Part shown: positions 16,970 through 25,911 of the stretch, piece by piece | Position numbering within the stretch: the stretch's first letter is position 1 | Layout of the letters: every line of letters begins with the position of its first letter | Assembly: GCA_963832895.1 (NCBI GenBank) | Contig: CAWHVQ010000012.1 | Location: forward strand, 124,001-188,000 | Direction: 5' to 3' | Length of the DNA: 64,000 nucleotides | Origin: JAMXLO01 sp963832895 | GTDB taxonomy: Bacteria > Pseudomonadota > Alphaproteobacteria > Acetobacterales > Acetobacteraceae | Position numbers and translations under genes: made by a program | The notes under the pieces: generated by a model | The model's database searches: none | The model's input: the letters and a program-made list of their open reading frames with translations, nothing else | What the model was told of the DNA's origin: nothing

Positions 16970-17878
16970 ATGAGCGACGTGCGCATCGTGGCGAGCAACT
17001 TTGGCTTTCCCGAAGGCCCGGTGGTGATGCCCGATGGCGCGGTCATCCTCACCGAAATCGCCGGACGCTGCTGCACACGCATCGGCGCAGATGGTGCACG
17101 CTTGACCGTCGGCAACGCCGGCGGCGGACCCAACGGTCTCGCGATTGGCCCCGATGGCGCGCTCTATCTCTGCAACAACGGAGGCGGCAAGTATCCGTCA
17201 GGCCACTGGATGGCGATCGGTCCCGCCGACGACTACGACGGTGGATGTATCCAGCGCATCGACCCGAAGACCGGCGACACGCGCGTACTCTACTCACAGT
17301 GCAACGGACACAAGCTATCGGCGCCAAACGACCTTGTGTTCGACACGCAGGGCGGCTTCTACTTCACCGATCTCGGCAAGCGCTACGCGCGCACACGCGA
17401 CCATGGCGGCCTCTACTATGCATTGCCCGACGGTTCCAAAATAATCGAGGTGGCGTATCCGATCCTCAGCCCCAATGGCTGCGGCCTCTCGCCCGACGGC
17501 AAGGTGCTGTATGTCGCCGACACCGAACCGGCGCGGCTGTGGGCATTCGATATTGCTTCGCCGGGCGTGGTGAAGAAGCAAGGCTGGCCGTCGCCGCACG
17601 GCGGGCGGCTCATCGCCGGTCTCGGCGGTTTCCAGCGCTTCGACAGTCTGGCAGTCGAAGCCAGCGGCAATGTCGCCGTCGCCACGCTGCATGCGGGCTG
17701 CATCACGGTCATTGCCCCCGACGGCAAGGTCGTGCGTCAGGTTGCCATGCCGGACGAATTTCCCACCAACATCTGCTTTGGCGGCGCGGACATGCGCACC
17801 GCCTACGTGACTCTTTCGGCCACGGGTCGCCTCGGCGCGTTGGAGTGGGATGAGCCGGGACTGCGCTTGAACTTTTGA
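16970..17878 (+). CDS. SMP-30/gluconolactonase-family protein
   Basis: 302 residues from the ATG at 16970, with a GGGGGAAC site. It is a six-bladed beta-propeller of the SMP-30/gluconolaconase/LRE type (PF08450): FGFPEGPVVMPDGAVILTEI (the Glu of the metal site), NGLAIGPDGALYLCNNGG, LSAPNDLVFDTQGGFYFTDL and PNGCGLSPDGKVLYVADTEP. Members hydrolyse sugar or other lactones with a bound divalent cation, and the Glu, Asn and Asp ligands appear present. The substrate is unknown. A palindromic hairpin follows the stop. The next genes (CsbD, GlgX, a second lactonase) hint at carbohydrate/stress metabolism. Confidence 0.88.
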   Translation: MSDVRIVASNFGFPEGPVVMPDGAVILTEIAGRCCTRIGADGARLTVGNAGGGPNGLAIGPDGALYLCNNGGGKYPSGHWMAIGPADDYDGGCIQRIDPKTGDTRVLYSQCNGHKLSAPNDLVFDTQGGFYFTDLGKRYARTRDHGGLYYALPDGSKIIEVAYPILSPNGCGLSPDGKVLYVADTEPARLWAFDIASPGVVKKQGWPSPHGGRLIAGLGGFQRFDSLAVEASGNVAVATLHAGCITVIAPDGKVVRQVAMPDEFPTNICFGGADMRTAYVTLSATGRLGALEWDEPGLRLNF

Positions 17879-17879
17879 A

Positions 17880-17897
17880 CCGCGGGCGAAACCGCGG
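17880..17897. terminator. Short GC hairpin after SMP-30 gene
   Basis: CCGCGG, GCGAAA loop, CCGCGG directly after the SMP-30 stop codon. The stem is 6 bp and there is no T-run. It may act as a weak terminator or only as an mRNA 3' structure. Confidence 0.35.
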
Positions 17898-17941
17898 GCC
17901 GGATCGCGCGTTCAGGGCTCCGCTTCCAAGGAGATGCGGAA

Positions 17942-18172
17942 ATGAGCGACAGGTTCGAAGGGACTGCCCGCGAAATGGGCGGTCGCGTACAGCAGAAGAT
18001 GGGTGACCTCGCCGGCGACGCCAAGACGCAGGCGGAGGGCATGTACAATCAGGCGGCGGGTCAGGCGCAGCAGCAGGTCGCAAGGCTCAGCGATGTGATC
18101 AAGGACCAGCCGATCGCGTCGGCCCTCGTCGCGGTCGGTATCGGCTATCTGCTGGGCCGCTTCACCACCTGA
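17942..18172 (+). CDS. CsbD-like stress protein with C-terminal hydrophobic tail
   Basis: 76 residues. The N-terminal part (DRFEGTAREMGGRVQQKMGD, then LAGDAKTQAEGMYNQAAGQA) is the helical CsbD-type repeat (PF05532). The C-terminal end, SALVAVGIGYLLGRFTT, is the glycine-rich membrane-anchor-like tail found in ElaB/YqjD-type proteins. Such proteins are induced in general stress and stationary phase in many bacteria (family knowledge). An AAGGAG site precedes the ATG. It lies 64 bases before glgX, and the pair may be co-transcribed. Confidence 0.85.
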   Translation: MSDRFEGTAREMGGRVQQKMGDLAGDAKTQAEGMYNQAAGQAQQQVARLSDVIKDQPIASALVAVGIGYLLGRFTT

Positions 18173-18236
18173 CCAAGAGTTGTCTGGAATGAAAGGGCCG
18201 TCCGCCACATCTATGCGTGGCAAGAGGGGAACGATA

Positions 18237-20465
18237 ATGCCAGCCGCCATCCGCAAGTCGCGTATCAGCGAGGGCTCGCCCAACCCCCGCGGCGCGACCT
18301 GGGATGGCTTGGGCGTCAACTTCGCGCTGTTCTCGGCGAACGCCACCAAGGTCGAGCTATGCCTGTTCGATGATTCGGGCCGTACCGAACTCGAGCGCAT
18401 CGAGCTGCCGGAGTACACCAACGAAGTGTGGCATGGCTATCTGCCCGAGACGCGGCCCGGCACGATCTATGGCTATCGCGTGCATGGTCCGTACGACCCG
18501 CGCAACGGCCATCGCTTCAATCCGAACAAGTTGCTGCTCGATCCCTACGCCAAGGCTTATGTCGGCGCATTGCGGTGGGACAATTCCCTGTTTGGCTACA
18601 CGATTGGTGCGCGGGAAGCTGATCTGACGTTGGATCGCCGCGACAATGCGCGCTTCATGCCGAAATGCCGCGTGATCGATCCCGCATTCACCTGGGGTCG
18701 CGACCGTCGGCCTGAAGTGCCTTGGGCCCGCACCATTTTGTACGAAGCGCATGTGCGAGGCATCACGAAATTGCACCCCGCGGTGCCTGAGGAGATGCGC
18801 GGCACATTCTCCGGTCTCGGCCGCAAGGAGGTGGTCGACTATGTCCGCTCGCTCGGCGTCACCTCGATCGAGCTGCTGCCGATCCACGCATTCGTCAACG
18901 ATCGGCATTTGCTGGAAAAGGGGCTGACCAACTACTGGGGCTATAACTCGATTGGTTTCTTCGCGCCTGACCCGCGCTATTCCGCCGTTCCGGCCTTCGT
19001 TTTCTCTGAGTTCAAGGAGATGGTCGCGCGTCTGCACGATGCCGGACTCGAGGTGATTCTCGACGTGGTCTACAACCACACGGCCGAAGGCAACGAGCGC
19101 GGTCCGACACTTTCGTTCCGCGGCATCGACAATGCATCGTACTATCGGCTGTTGCCGGACCAGCCGCGCTACTACATCAACGATACAGGCACAGGGAACA
19201 CTCTCAATCTCAATCACCCGAGCGTGCTGCAGATGGTCACCGACTCACTGCGCTATTGGGTGAATGAGATGCACGTCGATGGCTTCCGTTTTGATTTGGG
19301 GACCATCCTGGCGCGGCAGCACGACGGCTTCGATGCGTCACATGGCTTTTTGCAGAGCTGCCAGCAGGACCCGGTGCTGTCGCAGGTGAAGATGATTGCC
19401 GAGCCGTGGGATATCGGTCCCGGCGGCTATCAGGTCGGCGGTTTCCCACCCGGCTGGGCGGAGTGGAACGACAAGTTCCGCGACACGGTACGCGCATACT
19501 GGAAGGGCGACGACGGCAAGATGCCGGAGCTGGCCACGCGTGTTGCCGCGTCCGCCGATGCCTTTGCCCGCCGCGGCCGTAAGCCGTGGTCCAGCGTTAA
19601 TTTCATCACCGCGCATGACGGCTTCACCTTGCACGACCTCGTCTCGTACAACGAGAAGCACAACGAGGCGAACGGCGAGAACAATCAGGACGGCCATTCC
19701 GACAATCTGTCGTGGAACCATGGCGTCGAGGGACCGACCGATGATCCCGACATCGTGGCACTCCGTACCAGGCAGACGCGCAACCTGCTGGCAACACTGC
19801 TGCTGGCGCAGGGCACGCCGATGCTGCTTGCCGGCGATGAATTTGGCCGCACCCAGCAAGGCAACAACAACGCCTATGCGCAGGACAATGCGATCAGTTG
19901 GGTCGACTGGAACATTTCCGACGACGGTGCCGCATTGATTGAGTTCGTGCGCCGGCTGATTGCACTGCGCCAGGCATTTCCCATCCTGCGTCGGTCGCGC
20001 TTCCTGACCGGCGAGTACAATGCAGACCTCGACGCGAAGGATGTGCGGTGGCTGACGCCGGCGGCGACCGACATTGAACCGGAACAGTGGCAGGACGGGA
20101 ATGCGCGCTGTTTCGGCATGTTGATGGATGGGCGCGCTCAGGCGACGGGAATCAAACGGCCCTCGATGGATGCGACAGTGCTGCTGGTGCTGAACGCGTA
20201 CCATGACGTGGTGAAGTTCAAGCTGCCCGAGGTGGTCGGTGGCCAGACCTGGCGCTGTCTGCTCGATACCAATGTGCCGGATCGCACCGAGACGCCGCGG
20301 TTCATGAGCGGTGCTGAATACGAGGTCACCGGCCGATCGCTGCTGGTGTTTGCTCTGCAGCCGGACAGCGCCCAGTCGATCGCGCTGACACGTGCACGCG
20401 AGGCGCTGCGGCAGGTGGCAGCGACGCCTGTCCAGGCGACGCTCGCGGAAGAACCTGCGGAATGA
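18237..20465 (+). CDS. glgX: Glycogen debranching enzyme GlgX
   Basis: 742 residues of the GH13 isoamylase/GlgX group, which hydrolyse alpha-1,6 branch points of glycogen limit dextrin. The N-terminal CBM48-type domain begins SEGSPNPRGATWDGLGVNFA. Catalytic-barrel motifs are EVILDVVYNHTAEGNERG (region I), MHVDGFRFDLGTILAR (nucleophile Asp), MIAEPWDIGPGGYQVG (acid/base Glu) and NFITAHDGFTLHDLVSYN (third acid). LLAGDEFGRTQQGNNNAY follows. The length is close to that of longer GlgX homologues. I chose ATG 18237 because AAGAGGGGA lies 6 bases before it; an upstream TTG at 18180 is possible. No other glg gene is in the window. Confidence 0.95.
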   Translation: MPAAIRKSRISEGSPNPRGATWDGLGVNFALFSANATKVELCLFDDSGRTELERIELPEYTNEVWHGYLPETRPGTIYGYRVHGPYDPRNGHRFNPNKLLLDPYAKAYVGALRWDNSLFGYTIGAREADLTLDRRDNARFMPKCRVIDPAFTWGRDRRPEVPWARTILYEAHVRGITKLHPAVPEEMRGTFSGLGRKEVVDYVRSLGVTSIELLPIHAFVNDRHLLEKGLTNYWGYNSIGFFAPDPRYSAVPAFVFSEFKEMVARLHDAGLEVILDVVYNHTAEGNERGPTLSFRGIDNASYYRLLPDQPRYYINDTGTGNTLNLNHPSVLQMVTDSLRYWVNEMHVDGFRFDLGTILARQHDGFDASHGFLQSCQQDPVLSQVKMIAEPWDIGPGGYQVGGFPPGWAEWNDKFRDTVRAYWKGDDGKMPELATRVAASADAFARRGRKPWSSVNFITAHDGFTLHDLVSYNEKHNEANGENNQDGHSDNLSWNHGVEGPTDDPDIVALRTRQTRNLLATLLLAQGTPMLLAGDEFGRTQQGNNNAYAQDNAISWVDWNISDDGAALIEFVRRLIALRQAFPILRRSRFLTGEYNADLDAKDVRWLTPAATDIEPEQWQDGNARCFGMLMDGRAQATGIKRPSMDATVLLVLNAYHDVVKFKLPEVVGGQTWRCLLDTNVPDRTETPRFMSGAEYEVTGRSLLVFALQPDSAQSIALTRAREALRQVAATPVQATLAEEPAE

Positions 20466-20620
20466 GGCTGTCCGATCCACCGAAGCCAGCCGGTGAACCG
20501 CCGCGACAGCCTGATCCGGACGATCCCTTGCCGATAGAGGATCCACCGCCGCCGATCCCGATACCGCCGGATCCGCCCCCTGAACCGTTGCGCGCGGGGG
20601 TTTGGGTCACACGCGCCTGA
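20462..20620 (+). CDS. Small proline-rich protein overlapping the glgX stop
   Basis: 52 residues starting at ATG 20462, which overlaps the glgX TGA as ATGA. The composition is extreme: PDPDDPLPIEDPPPPIPIPP and further PDPPPEP, with no hydrophobic core. The overlap suggests translational coupling, but GC-rich DNA can produce such frames by chance, and no family is recognised. If real, it is probably disordered. Confidence 0.35.
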   Translation: MRLSDPPKPAGEPPRQPDPDDPLPIEDPPPPIPIPPDPPPEPLRAGVWVTRA

Positions 20621-20940
20621 CGTTCCAGGACAATGGCCCGGTGTATTCCAGCTTGCCTGCGAGACTCTTGTTGTCCGCGGTGGCGATTTGGAACTGGCCC
20701 AGGGTAATTGTCGGCACTTGGCTATAGTTCTCGAGCCGCGCTATCTGGCCGCAGTGGAGCGTGCAGGGCGAACGGCAAGTGTCTTGGCATCGGCGGCATA
20801 CTGTTCGATCATGAGTTACAGACCGAGATCGTGCGGCTGGGTGCGCGTTATCTGACGGCTCGGAACGACGTGCAGTATTGGCCGCGCGGCGCACGTGCCG
20901 ATATCGAGCGAATGAAAACCCTTCCAGTGCCGAGGCAGTG
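20621..20940. other. Intergenic stretch before the second lactonase
   Basis: 320 bases with no convincing gene. Open frames occur on both strands (20708-20941 plus, 20607-20894 minus). The 3' part of the minus frame, TITLGQFQIATADNKSLAG, has a vaguely protein-like composition, but there is no start context or family match. Confidence 0.4.
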
Positions 20941-21975
20941 ATGTTTGCATATGTTGGCGGCTATACGACAAGAGACCGCGATGGCCGCGGCGACGGCATC
21001 CGCGTTTATCGCGTCGGTGAGGACGCGGTCTGGACACACGTCCAGCACGTGACCGGAGAAGAGAATCCGTCACTGTTCACGCTGCGGCCGGATGGTCGCG
21101 TCCTGTATGTGGTGCATGGCGGCCTGACCTATGTCAGCGCGTTCAGCATCGATCCCGTGAGCGGCGAGCTGCGGCTGCTCAATCGCCAGACCTGCAATGG
21201 CAACAATCCCGTGGACGCAGCACTGGATGCCAGCAACCGCTTTCTGGTCGTCGCGAACTACTCGAGCGGCAGCGTCGCCGTTCTGCCGCTGGACGCGGAT
21301 GGTTCGCTGCAATCCGTGTCCCAGTTGTTCGAACTGACCGGCACGCCGGGCCCCGATCCGGTGCAGCAGAGTTCATCGCATCCGCATGCGGTGATCTTCG
21401 ATCCAACGCGGCGGTTCGTGATCGTGCCAGACAAGGGGTTTGATCGCACGTTCATATTCAGCTTCGAGGACGGGAGGATCGCGCTGAACCAGGCCATGCC
21501 GTCACGTCCTGGCGCCGCGCCACGGCATTGCATCTTTCACCCGACACTATCGGTGCTTTACGTGAACAACGAGCTCAACTCCACGGTGACTGCGTATCGC
21601 TGGAATGATGGCCACATCGAGGAGATCGAGGTGGTCAGCACGCTGCCGGCGGGTTGGAGCGGGAAGAACACCACAGCGGAGATCGGGGTCGCACGGGATG
21701 GGCGGTTCGTCTATGTGTCGAACCGAGGGCACGACAGCATCGCGATTTTTGCTGTCGCCGACAGCGGGCGGCTGGTGCTGGCTGGCTGCGAGCCAACAGG
21801 CGGCAGGCGGCCGCGGTTCTTCACCCTCGATCCGGATGGCTCGTTGCTTTACGCGGCGAACCAGGAGAGCGACACGGTGGTCGCGTTTGCGGTCGACAAG
21901 ACGAGCGGGACGCTGCGGCGCATCGGCCAGGAAGTGCGTGTCGGGAGTCCCTCGGCCATCAGTTTCGCGATGTAG
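20941..21975 (+). CDS. Lactonase-family seven-bladed beta-propeller (6-phosphogluconolactonase-like)
   Basis: 344 residues of the PF10282 lactonase family (YbhE/Pgl type). It starts FAYVGGYTTRDRDGRGDGIR and has repeated blades such as ENPSLFTLRPDGRVLYVVHG, SSGSVAVLPLDADGSLQS, FVIVPDKGFDRTFIFSFEDG and FVYVSNRGHDSIAIFAVADS. The family includes the E. coli cytosolic 6-phosphogluconolactonase, but many members act on other lactones (family knowledge). No signal peptide is visible. It is downstream of glgX on the same strand but separated by 320 bases, and converges on hyuA. Confidence 0.85.
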   Translation: MFAYVGGYTTRDRDGRGDGIRVYRVGEDAVWTHVQHVTGEENPSLFTLRPDGRVLYVVHGGLTYVSAFSIDPVSGELRLLNRQTCNGNNPVDAALDASNRFLVVANYSSGSVAVLPLDADGSLQSVSQLFELTGTPGPDPVQQSSSHPHAVIFDPTRRFVIVPDKGFDRTFIFSFEDGRIALNQAMPSRPGAAPRHCIFHPTLSVLYVNNELNSTVTAYRWNDGHIEEIEVVSTLPAGWSGKNTTAEIGVARDGRFVYVSNRGHDSIAIFAVADSGRLVLAGCEPTGGRRPRFFTLDPDGSLLYAANQESDTVVAFAVDKTSGTLRRIGQEVRVGSPSAISFAM

Positions 21976-21993
21976 TCGGAAGGGGAGGGGGCG

Positions 21994-24030
21994 TTACACT
22001 GCGATATCCAACCACCCATGCGGCGTCACCGTCGCGCTGTTGCCGGGCCGCAGCAGTACCGTGGTCATCGCCGATTCGACGATCGCCGGGCCGGTGATCG
22101 CCTGACCCGGCGCCAATGCGTCGAACGCGAAAACCGGCACGCTGATCCAGTTGCGCAGCCAGATGCGACGTTCGCCGCGCGCAACGGCAGCGTCGCGGTC
22201 GGTCAGCGTTGGCTCCTGTGGCACTCCCGGCAGTACGCCAATCACTGCAGCGCGCGCGTTCACCAGCACGGCGCCCTGTTCCCGCAGCGCATAGGTGTAA
22301 AGCGCCTCGTGCCGATCGTGGAACCGCTCGACAATCTGTGGCAGTGGATCATCGGCGTCCCAGTCGATGTCATCCAGCGGCACGGTGATCTCGAAAATCT
22401 GCTCGCCGTAGCGCATCTCGACCGAGCGCTGCACGCGCACCGGGCCGTCGAATGAGGCGCGCAGGCGCGACAGGCCCTCGTGCTCCATCTCGGCGAACAG
22501 GCGCTTCAACCCCGCGCCGTCCAATCGCGCGGTGTCGCCGATGTGCGTCCGCGATACCTCGAAGCGGAGATCGGTCGCCAGCATGCCCCAGGCCGAGAGC
22601 ACCGCCGCAACGCGCGGCACCACCACACGCGTGAGATCGAGCTGGCGCGCGACGTCGGTGACGTGCAATCCCGCGGCGCCACCGAACGACAGCAATGCAA
22701 ACCGACGTGGATCGACGCCGCGTCGTACCGACACCAGGCGAATGCCTTCCGCCATATTGGTGTTGACCACGCGGTGCACGCCTTCGGCGGCGGCGATGCG
22801 GTCAACCTTCAACGCCGCTGCCAGCCGATCCAGCGCGGCCTCGGCGGCCGGCGCATCGAGCTTCGCGCTGCCGCCCAGGAAATGCGCCGGATCCAGATAG
22901 CCGAGTATCAGGTTGGCATCAGTCACCGTCGCCTCGCTGCCGCCACGGCCATAACACGCGGGCCCCGGTATGGCGCCGGCGCTTTGCGGGCCGACATGCA
23001 GGATGCCGCCGGTATCGACACGCCCAACCGATCCGCCGCCGGCGCCGAGACTGACGATGTCGAGGCTGTTCAGTGCGAGGCGATGTCCGCCGATCCCGCG
23101 GCCGCTGACCAGGGCTGGCTCGCCATCGACGATCAGGCAGATGTCGGTGCTGGTGCCGCCCATGTCGAACGGGATCAGGTTATCGGTGCCGAGCAGTTGC
23201 GTCGCGTAGCGGCTACCTGCGACGCCGCCGGCAGGGCCGGACAGCACGCCGCCTGCCGCGAGCCGCGCAGATTCGGCGATCGGTGCCACGCCGCCGTGAG
23301 ACTGGATGATCAGGATCGGGCCATCGTAACCGGCTTCGACAAGCCGCAGTTCCAGCCGGCGCAGATAGCGTGACAGCGCCGGTCCCACATAGGCGTTCAC
23401 CACCGTGGTGGAGACGCGATCGAACTCCTTGATCTGTGGGAAGACATCCGACGACAGTGAAACGTAGGCATCCGGCATCGCCTGAGCGAGCGCTGCCGCC
23501 GTCCCGCGTTCGTGGCGCGGGTCGCGATAGGCGTGCAGATAGCACACTGCCACTGCCTCGACGCCGGCTCGCTTCAGTGCCTCGATCGAGGTTGCGAGGG
23601 ATGTGCGGTCGAGCGGCGTCTCGATGGTTCCATCGGCACGCATGCGCTCCGTCACGCCAAGACGCAGCGCGCGTGGCACGAGCTGCTCCGGCGGTGGCAT
23701 GCGGAGGTTGTAGCGGTCTTCCTTCAGGCCCTCGCGCATCTCGATAACGTCGCGATGGCCTTCCGTGGTGAGCAGGCCGACCTTGGCGCCCTTGTGTTCG
23801 AGCAGCGCATTGGTGGCGACGGTGGTGCCGTGCACGATACGTTCGGTCTGTGCAAGAAGCTGGGCAGGCGACAAGTGCAGGAGCTCGGCGAGGCGATCAA
23901 GGCCGGCCATCACGCCGATCGATGGATCTTCCGGAGTGGACGCGACCTTCGCCAGCGTGGAGCGGCCGGTGTCATCCACTGCGACGAGGTCGGTGAACGT
24001 GCCGCCGACATCGATGCCGATTTTCAGCAT
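21994..24030 (-). CDS. hyuA: Hydantoinase/oxoprolinase subunit A (HyuA)
   Basis: 678 residues of the ATP-dependent N-methylhydantoinase/5-oxoprolinase/acetone-carboxylase A-type subunit. The actin-like ATP site begins KIGIDVGGTFTDLVAVDDTG. RIVHGTTVATNALLEHKGAK, a second phosphate loop IPFDMGGTSTDICLIVDGEP and GAGGGSVGRVD follow. The N-terminal (Hydant_A_N), central and C-terminal domains are all present and the length is normal. It follows hyuB by 18 bases on the minus strand, so the two are co-translated subunits. The substrate is not deducible; hydantoin, oxoproline or a related cyclic amide are the family options. Confidence 0.92.
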   Translation of the reverse strand: MLKIGIDVGGTFTDLVAVDDTGRSTLAKVASTPEDPSIGVMAGLDRLAELLHLSPAQLLAQTERIVHGTTVATNALLEHKGAKVGLLTTEGHRDVIEMREGLKEDRYNLRMPPPEQLVPRALRLGVTERMRADGTIETPLDRTSLATSIEALKRAGVEAVAVCYLHAYRDPRHERGTAAALAQAMPDAYVSLSSDVFPQIKEFDRVSTTVVNAYVGPALSRYLRRLELRLVEAGYDGPILIIQSHGGVAPIAESARLAAGGVLSGPAGGVAGSRYATQLLGTDNLIPFDMGGTSTDICLIVDGEPALVSGRGIGGHRLALNSLDIVSLGAGGGSVGRVDTGGILHVGPQSAGAIPGPACYGRGGSEATVTDANLILGYLDPAHFLGGSAKLDAPAAEAALDRLAAALKVDRIAAAEGVHRVVNTNMAEGIRLVSVRRGVDPRRFALLSFGGAAGLHVTDVARQLDLTRVVVPRVAAVLSAWGMLATDLRFEVSRTHIGDTARLDGAGLKRLFAEMEHEGLSRLRASFDGPVRVQRSVEMRYGEQIFEITVPLDDIDWDADDPLPQIVERFHDRHEALYTYALREQGAVLVNARAAVIGVLPGVPQEPTLTDRDAAVARGERRIWLRNWISVPVFAFDALAPGQAITGPAIVESAMTTVLLRPGNSATVTPHGWLDIAV

Positions 24031-24048
24031 GGCCGGATTGCTCTGTGG

Positions 24049-25692
24049 CTACACAAATCCATTGATCTCATCCCGTTCGCGTGCCGCCGGATCGCGCTTA
24101 ACTGGATCACCCCATCCCCCGCCGCCGCCAGATTCGACCCGGAATACATCGCCAGGCTGGATCTCGATCCCTACCTCTTTCGTCTTCAGCACGCGCTGCT
24201 GCCGCCCCTCCGAGTGCAGAACATAGCGATGCGGCAATCCGTCCTTGCCGCCGAGAATCCCGCACGCGCCGTATTTGACGCCGTCCCCGGCAGTGTTGCC
24301 CTTCGCGGGTTCATCGATCTCCGTCACCATCTCGAGCACGCAGCCGGGGCCGCCGCGATACTGCCCATCGCCGCCTGACCCCGGTCGGAACTCATGGGCG
24401 CGGAAGAACAGCGGAAACCGAACCTCGGTCACCTCGAGGCTACCGAACTTGATGCCGCCGGCGGCCTGCCATTCGCCGCCCCCCGGCCAACCGTCGCCTA
24501 CCGGGGACGCGCCGCCACCGGGACGCGCCTGGAACATGTGCCAGATGAACGGCTTTTGCGTGCGCGGATCGCGGCCCTGGATGGCGATGCGGAAACGCCT
24601 CCCCCAGCCGGCCATCGCGCGGTCGGGACAGGCGGGCGCAAGCGCCGTGATGATCGCCTGGATGATCTCCTGCGAGCAGTGGTTGGTGCACAATGTCACC
24701 GGCGCGCCCTCGTTCGCCCACACCACTGTCCCAGGCTTGGCGATCACCTGCACCGGACGGAACGCGCCGTCATTCTTCGGCGTGTGCGGATCGATCAGAT
24801 ACGCCAGCGCCACCACCACCGCCGAGCGCATGTTTGGATAGGACGAGTTGACGAACCCCACCACCTGCTCGTGGGAGTCCGACAGATCGATCGTCAGGTC
24901 GCTGCCGCGCTTGGTAACCGTCGCGCGCACGTGGATGTCGGTATAGCCGTGTCCGTCGTCATCGAGGAAAGCCTCGCCGCGGTACACCCCATCCTTCCAG
25001 GTCGCGATCACCGCGCGCGCCTGACGCTCAGCGCCATCCAGCACCGCCTCGATCGCGGCGTGCGTTGTCTCCCAGCCGAACTCGTTCGCGAGCGCCAGCA
25101 TGCGCCGCTGCCCGGCATGCGCCGAACCGATCATCGCCGCGAGGTCGCCGCGGAAGTCGTGCGGGTGGCGCACGTTGGTCACCAGCATCTCCAGCACGTC
25201 GCGCCGCACGACGCCGCGGTCATACAGCCGCAGCGGGGTGACACGGATGCCCTCCTGCCAGATCTCGGTTGCCGCGGCGTTGTAGGCGCCATGCGTGGAG
25301 CCGCCGATGTCGCTCTGATGCGCGCGGTTGATCGACCAGAACACCGGCCGCTCGCCCTCGAACACCGGCACGAACGCCGTCAGATCGGGAAGGTGGTTGC
25401 CGCCGTGATACGGATCATTCAGCAAGAACACATCGCCCGGATGGATGTCGTCCCGGAAGAATTCGGTGACCGCCTTCGCGGCCCATGGCAGGGCGCCGAC
25501 ATGGATCGGCACGTGCTCGGCCTGGGCGATCAGGCGGCCGTCGAGGTCGCAGATCGCGGTGGAGAAATCGCGGCTGGAATTAAGGATCTGGGAATACGAG
25601 GTCCGCAGCATCGCCTCGCCCATCTCTTCGACGATGGCGTGCAGTCGGTGCTGCACCACCGAGACGGTTACCGGATCGACGGTGTCGGCCAA
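24049..25692 (-). CDS. hyuB: Hydantoinase/oxoprolinase subunit B (HyuB)
   Basis: 547 residues of the B subunit (PF02538): VVQHRLHAIVEEMGEAMLRT, SYSQILNSSRDFSTAICDLD, LLNDPYHGGNHLPDLTAFVP and GGGGWGDPVKRDP at the end. The length is standard. The start is TTG at 25690-25692, with an excellent GGAGGT site 5 bases upstream; no ATG in frame is better placed. Immediately downstream lies hyuA. Upstream, after a short convergent small frame, are two FMN 2-hydroxy-acid dehydrogenases on the same strand, so the block may be one catabolic locus. Confidence 0.92.
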   Translation of the reverse strand: MADTVDPVTVSVVQHRLHAIVEEMGEAMLRTSYSQILNSSRDFSTAICDLDGRLIAQAEHVPIHVGALPWAAKAVTEFFRDDIHPGDVFLLNDPYHGGNHLPDLTAFVPVFEGERPVFWSINRAHQSDIGGSTHGAYNAAATEIWQEGIRVTPLRLYDRGVVRRDVLEMLVTNVRHPHDFRGDLAAMIGSAHAGQRRMLALANEFGWETTHAAIEAVLDGAERQARAVIATWKDGVYRGEAFLDDDGHGYTDIHVRATVTKRGSDLTIDLSDSHEQVVGFVNSSYPNMRSAVVVALAYLIDPHTPKNDGAFRPVQVIAKPGTVVWANEGAPVTLCTNHCSQEIIQAIITALAPACPDRAMAGWGRRFRIAIQGRDPRTQKPFIWHMFQARPGGGASPVGDGWPGGGEWQAAGGIKFGSLEVTEVRFPLFFRAHEFRPGSGGDGQYRGGPGCVLEMVTEIDEPAKGNTAGDGVKYGACGILGGKDGLPHRYVLHSEGRQQRVLKTKEVGIEIQPGDVFRVESGGGGGWGDPVKRDPAARERDEINGFV

Positions 25693-25743
25693 GCTTTACC
25701 TCCGAGGATTGCCGCGATTACCATTCGTGAAGGAGTAGAATCG

Positions 25744-25911
25744 ATGATGCGCAGAGGCAAGGAAGCCGGCGACCCGCGGGGGCCGGAGACGCCGTGGCTC
25801 GCCGGGGCGGCGATCGGGATCGCTATCGCGTCCTGGGCGACCGGTGCGATGTTGCTGGGGGCCGGGCTGGCGGTCGTTCAGGCACCCATCAGGCGATTGC
25901 CCTCGCGGTAG
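25744..25911 (+). CDS. Possible small membrane protein, overlapping the lldD-like 3' end
   Basis: 55 residues from ATG 25744, with AGGAG at 25731-25735. A charged N-terminus (MMRRGKEAGDPRGPETP) precedes one hydrophobic segment, AAIGIAIASWATGAMLLGAG. The last 34 bases overlap, antisense, the 3' end of the first lldD-like gene. The ribosome site and membrane segment favour a real gene; the short length and overlap weigh against it. Confidence 0.4.
   Translation: MMRRGKEAGDPRGPETPWLAGAAIGIAIASWATGAMLLGAGLAVVQAPIRRLPSR

Noticed and set aside
24394..25743. Long plus-strand frame opposite hyuB
   Set aside because: It is an Arg/His-rich shadow of the well-supported hyuB gene. Only its last 55 codons, beyond the hyuB start, were kept as a possible small gene.
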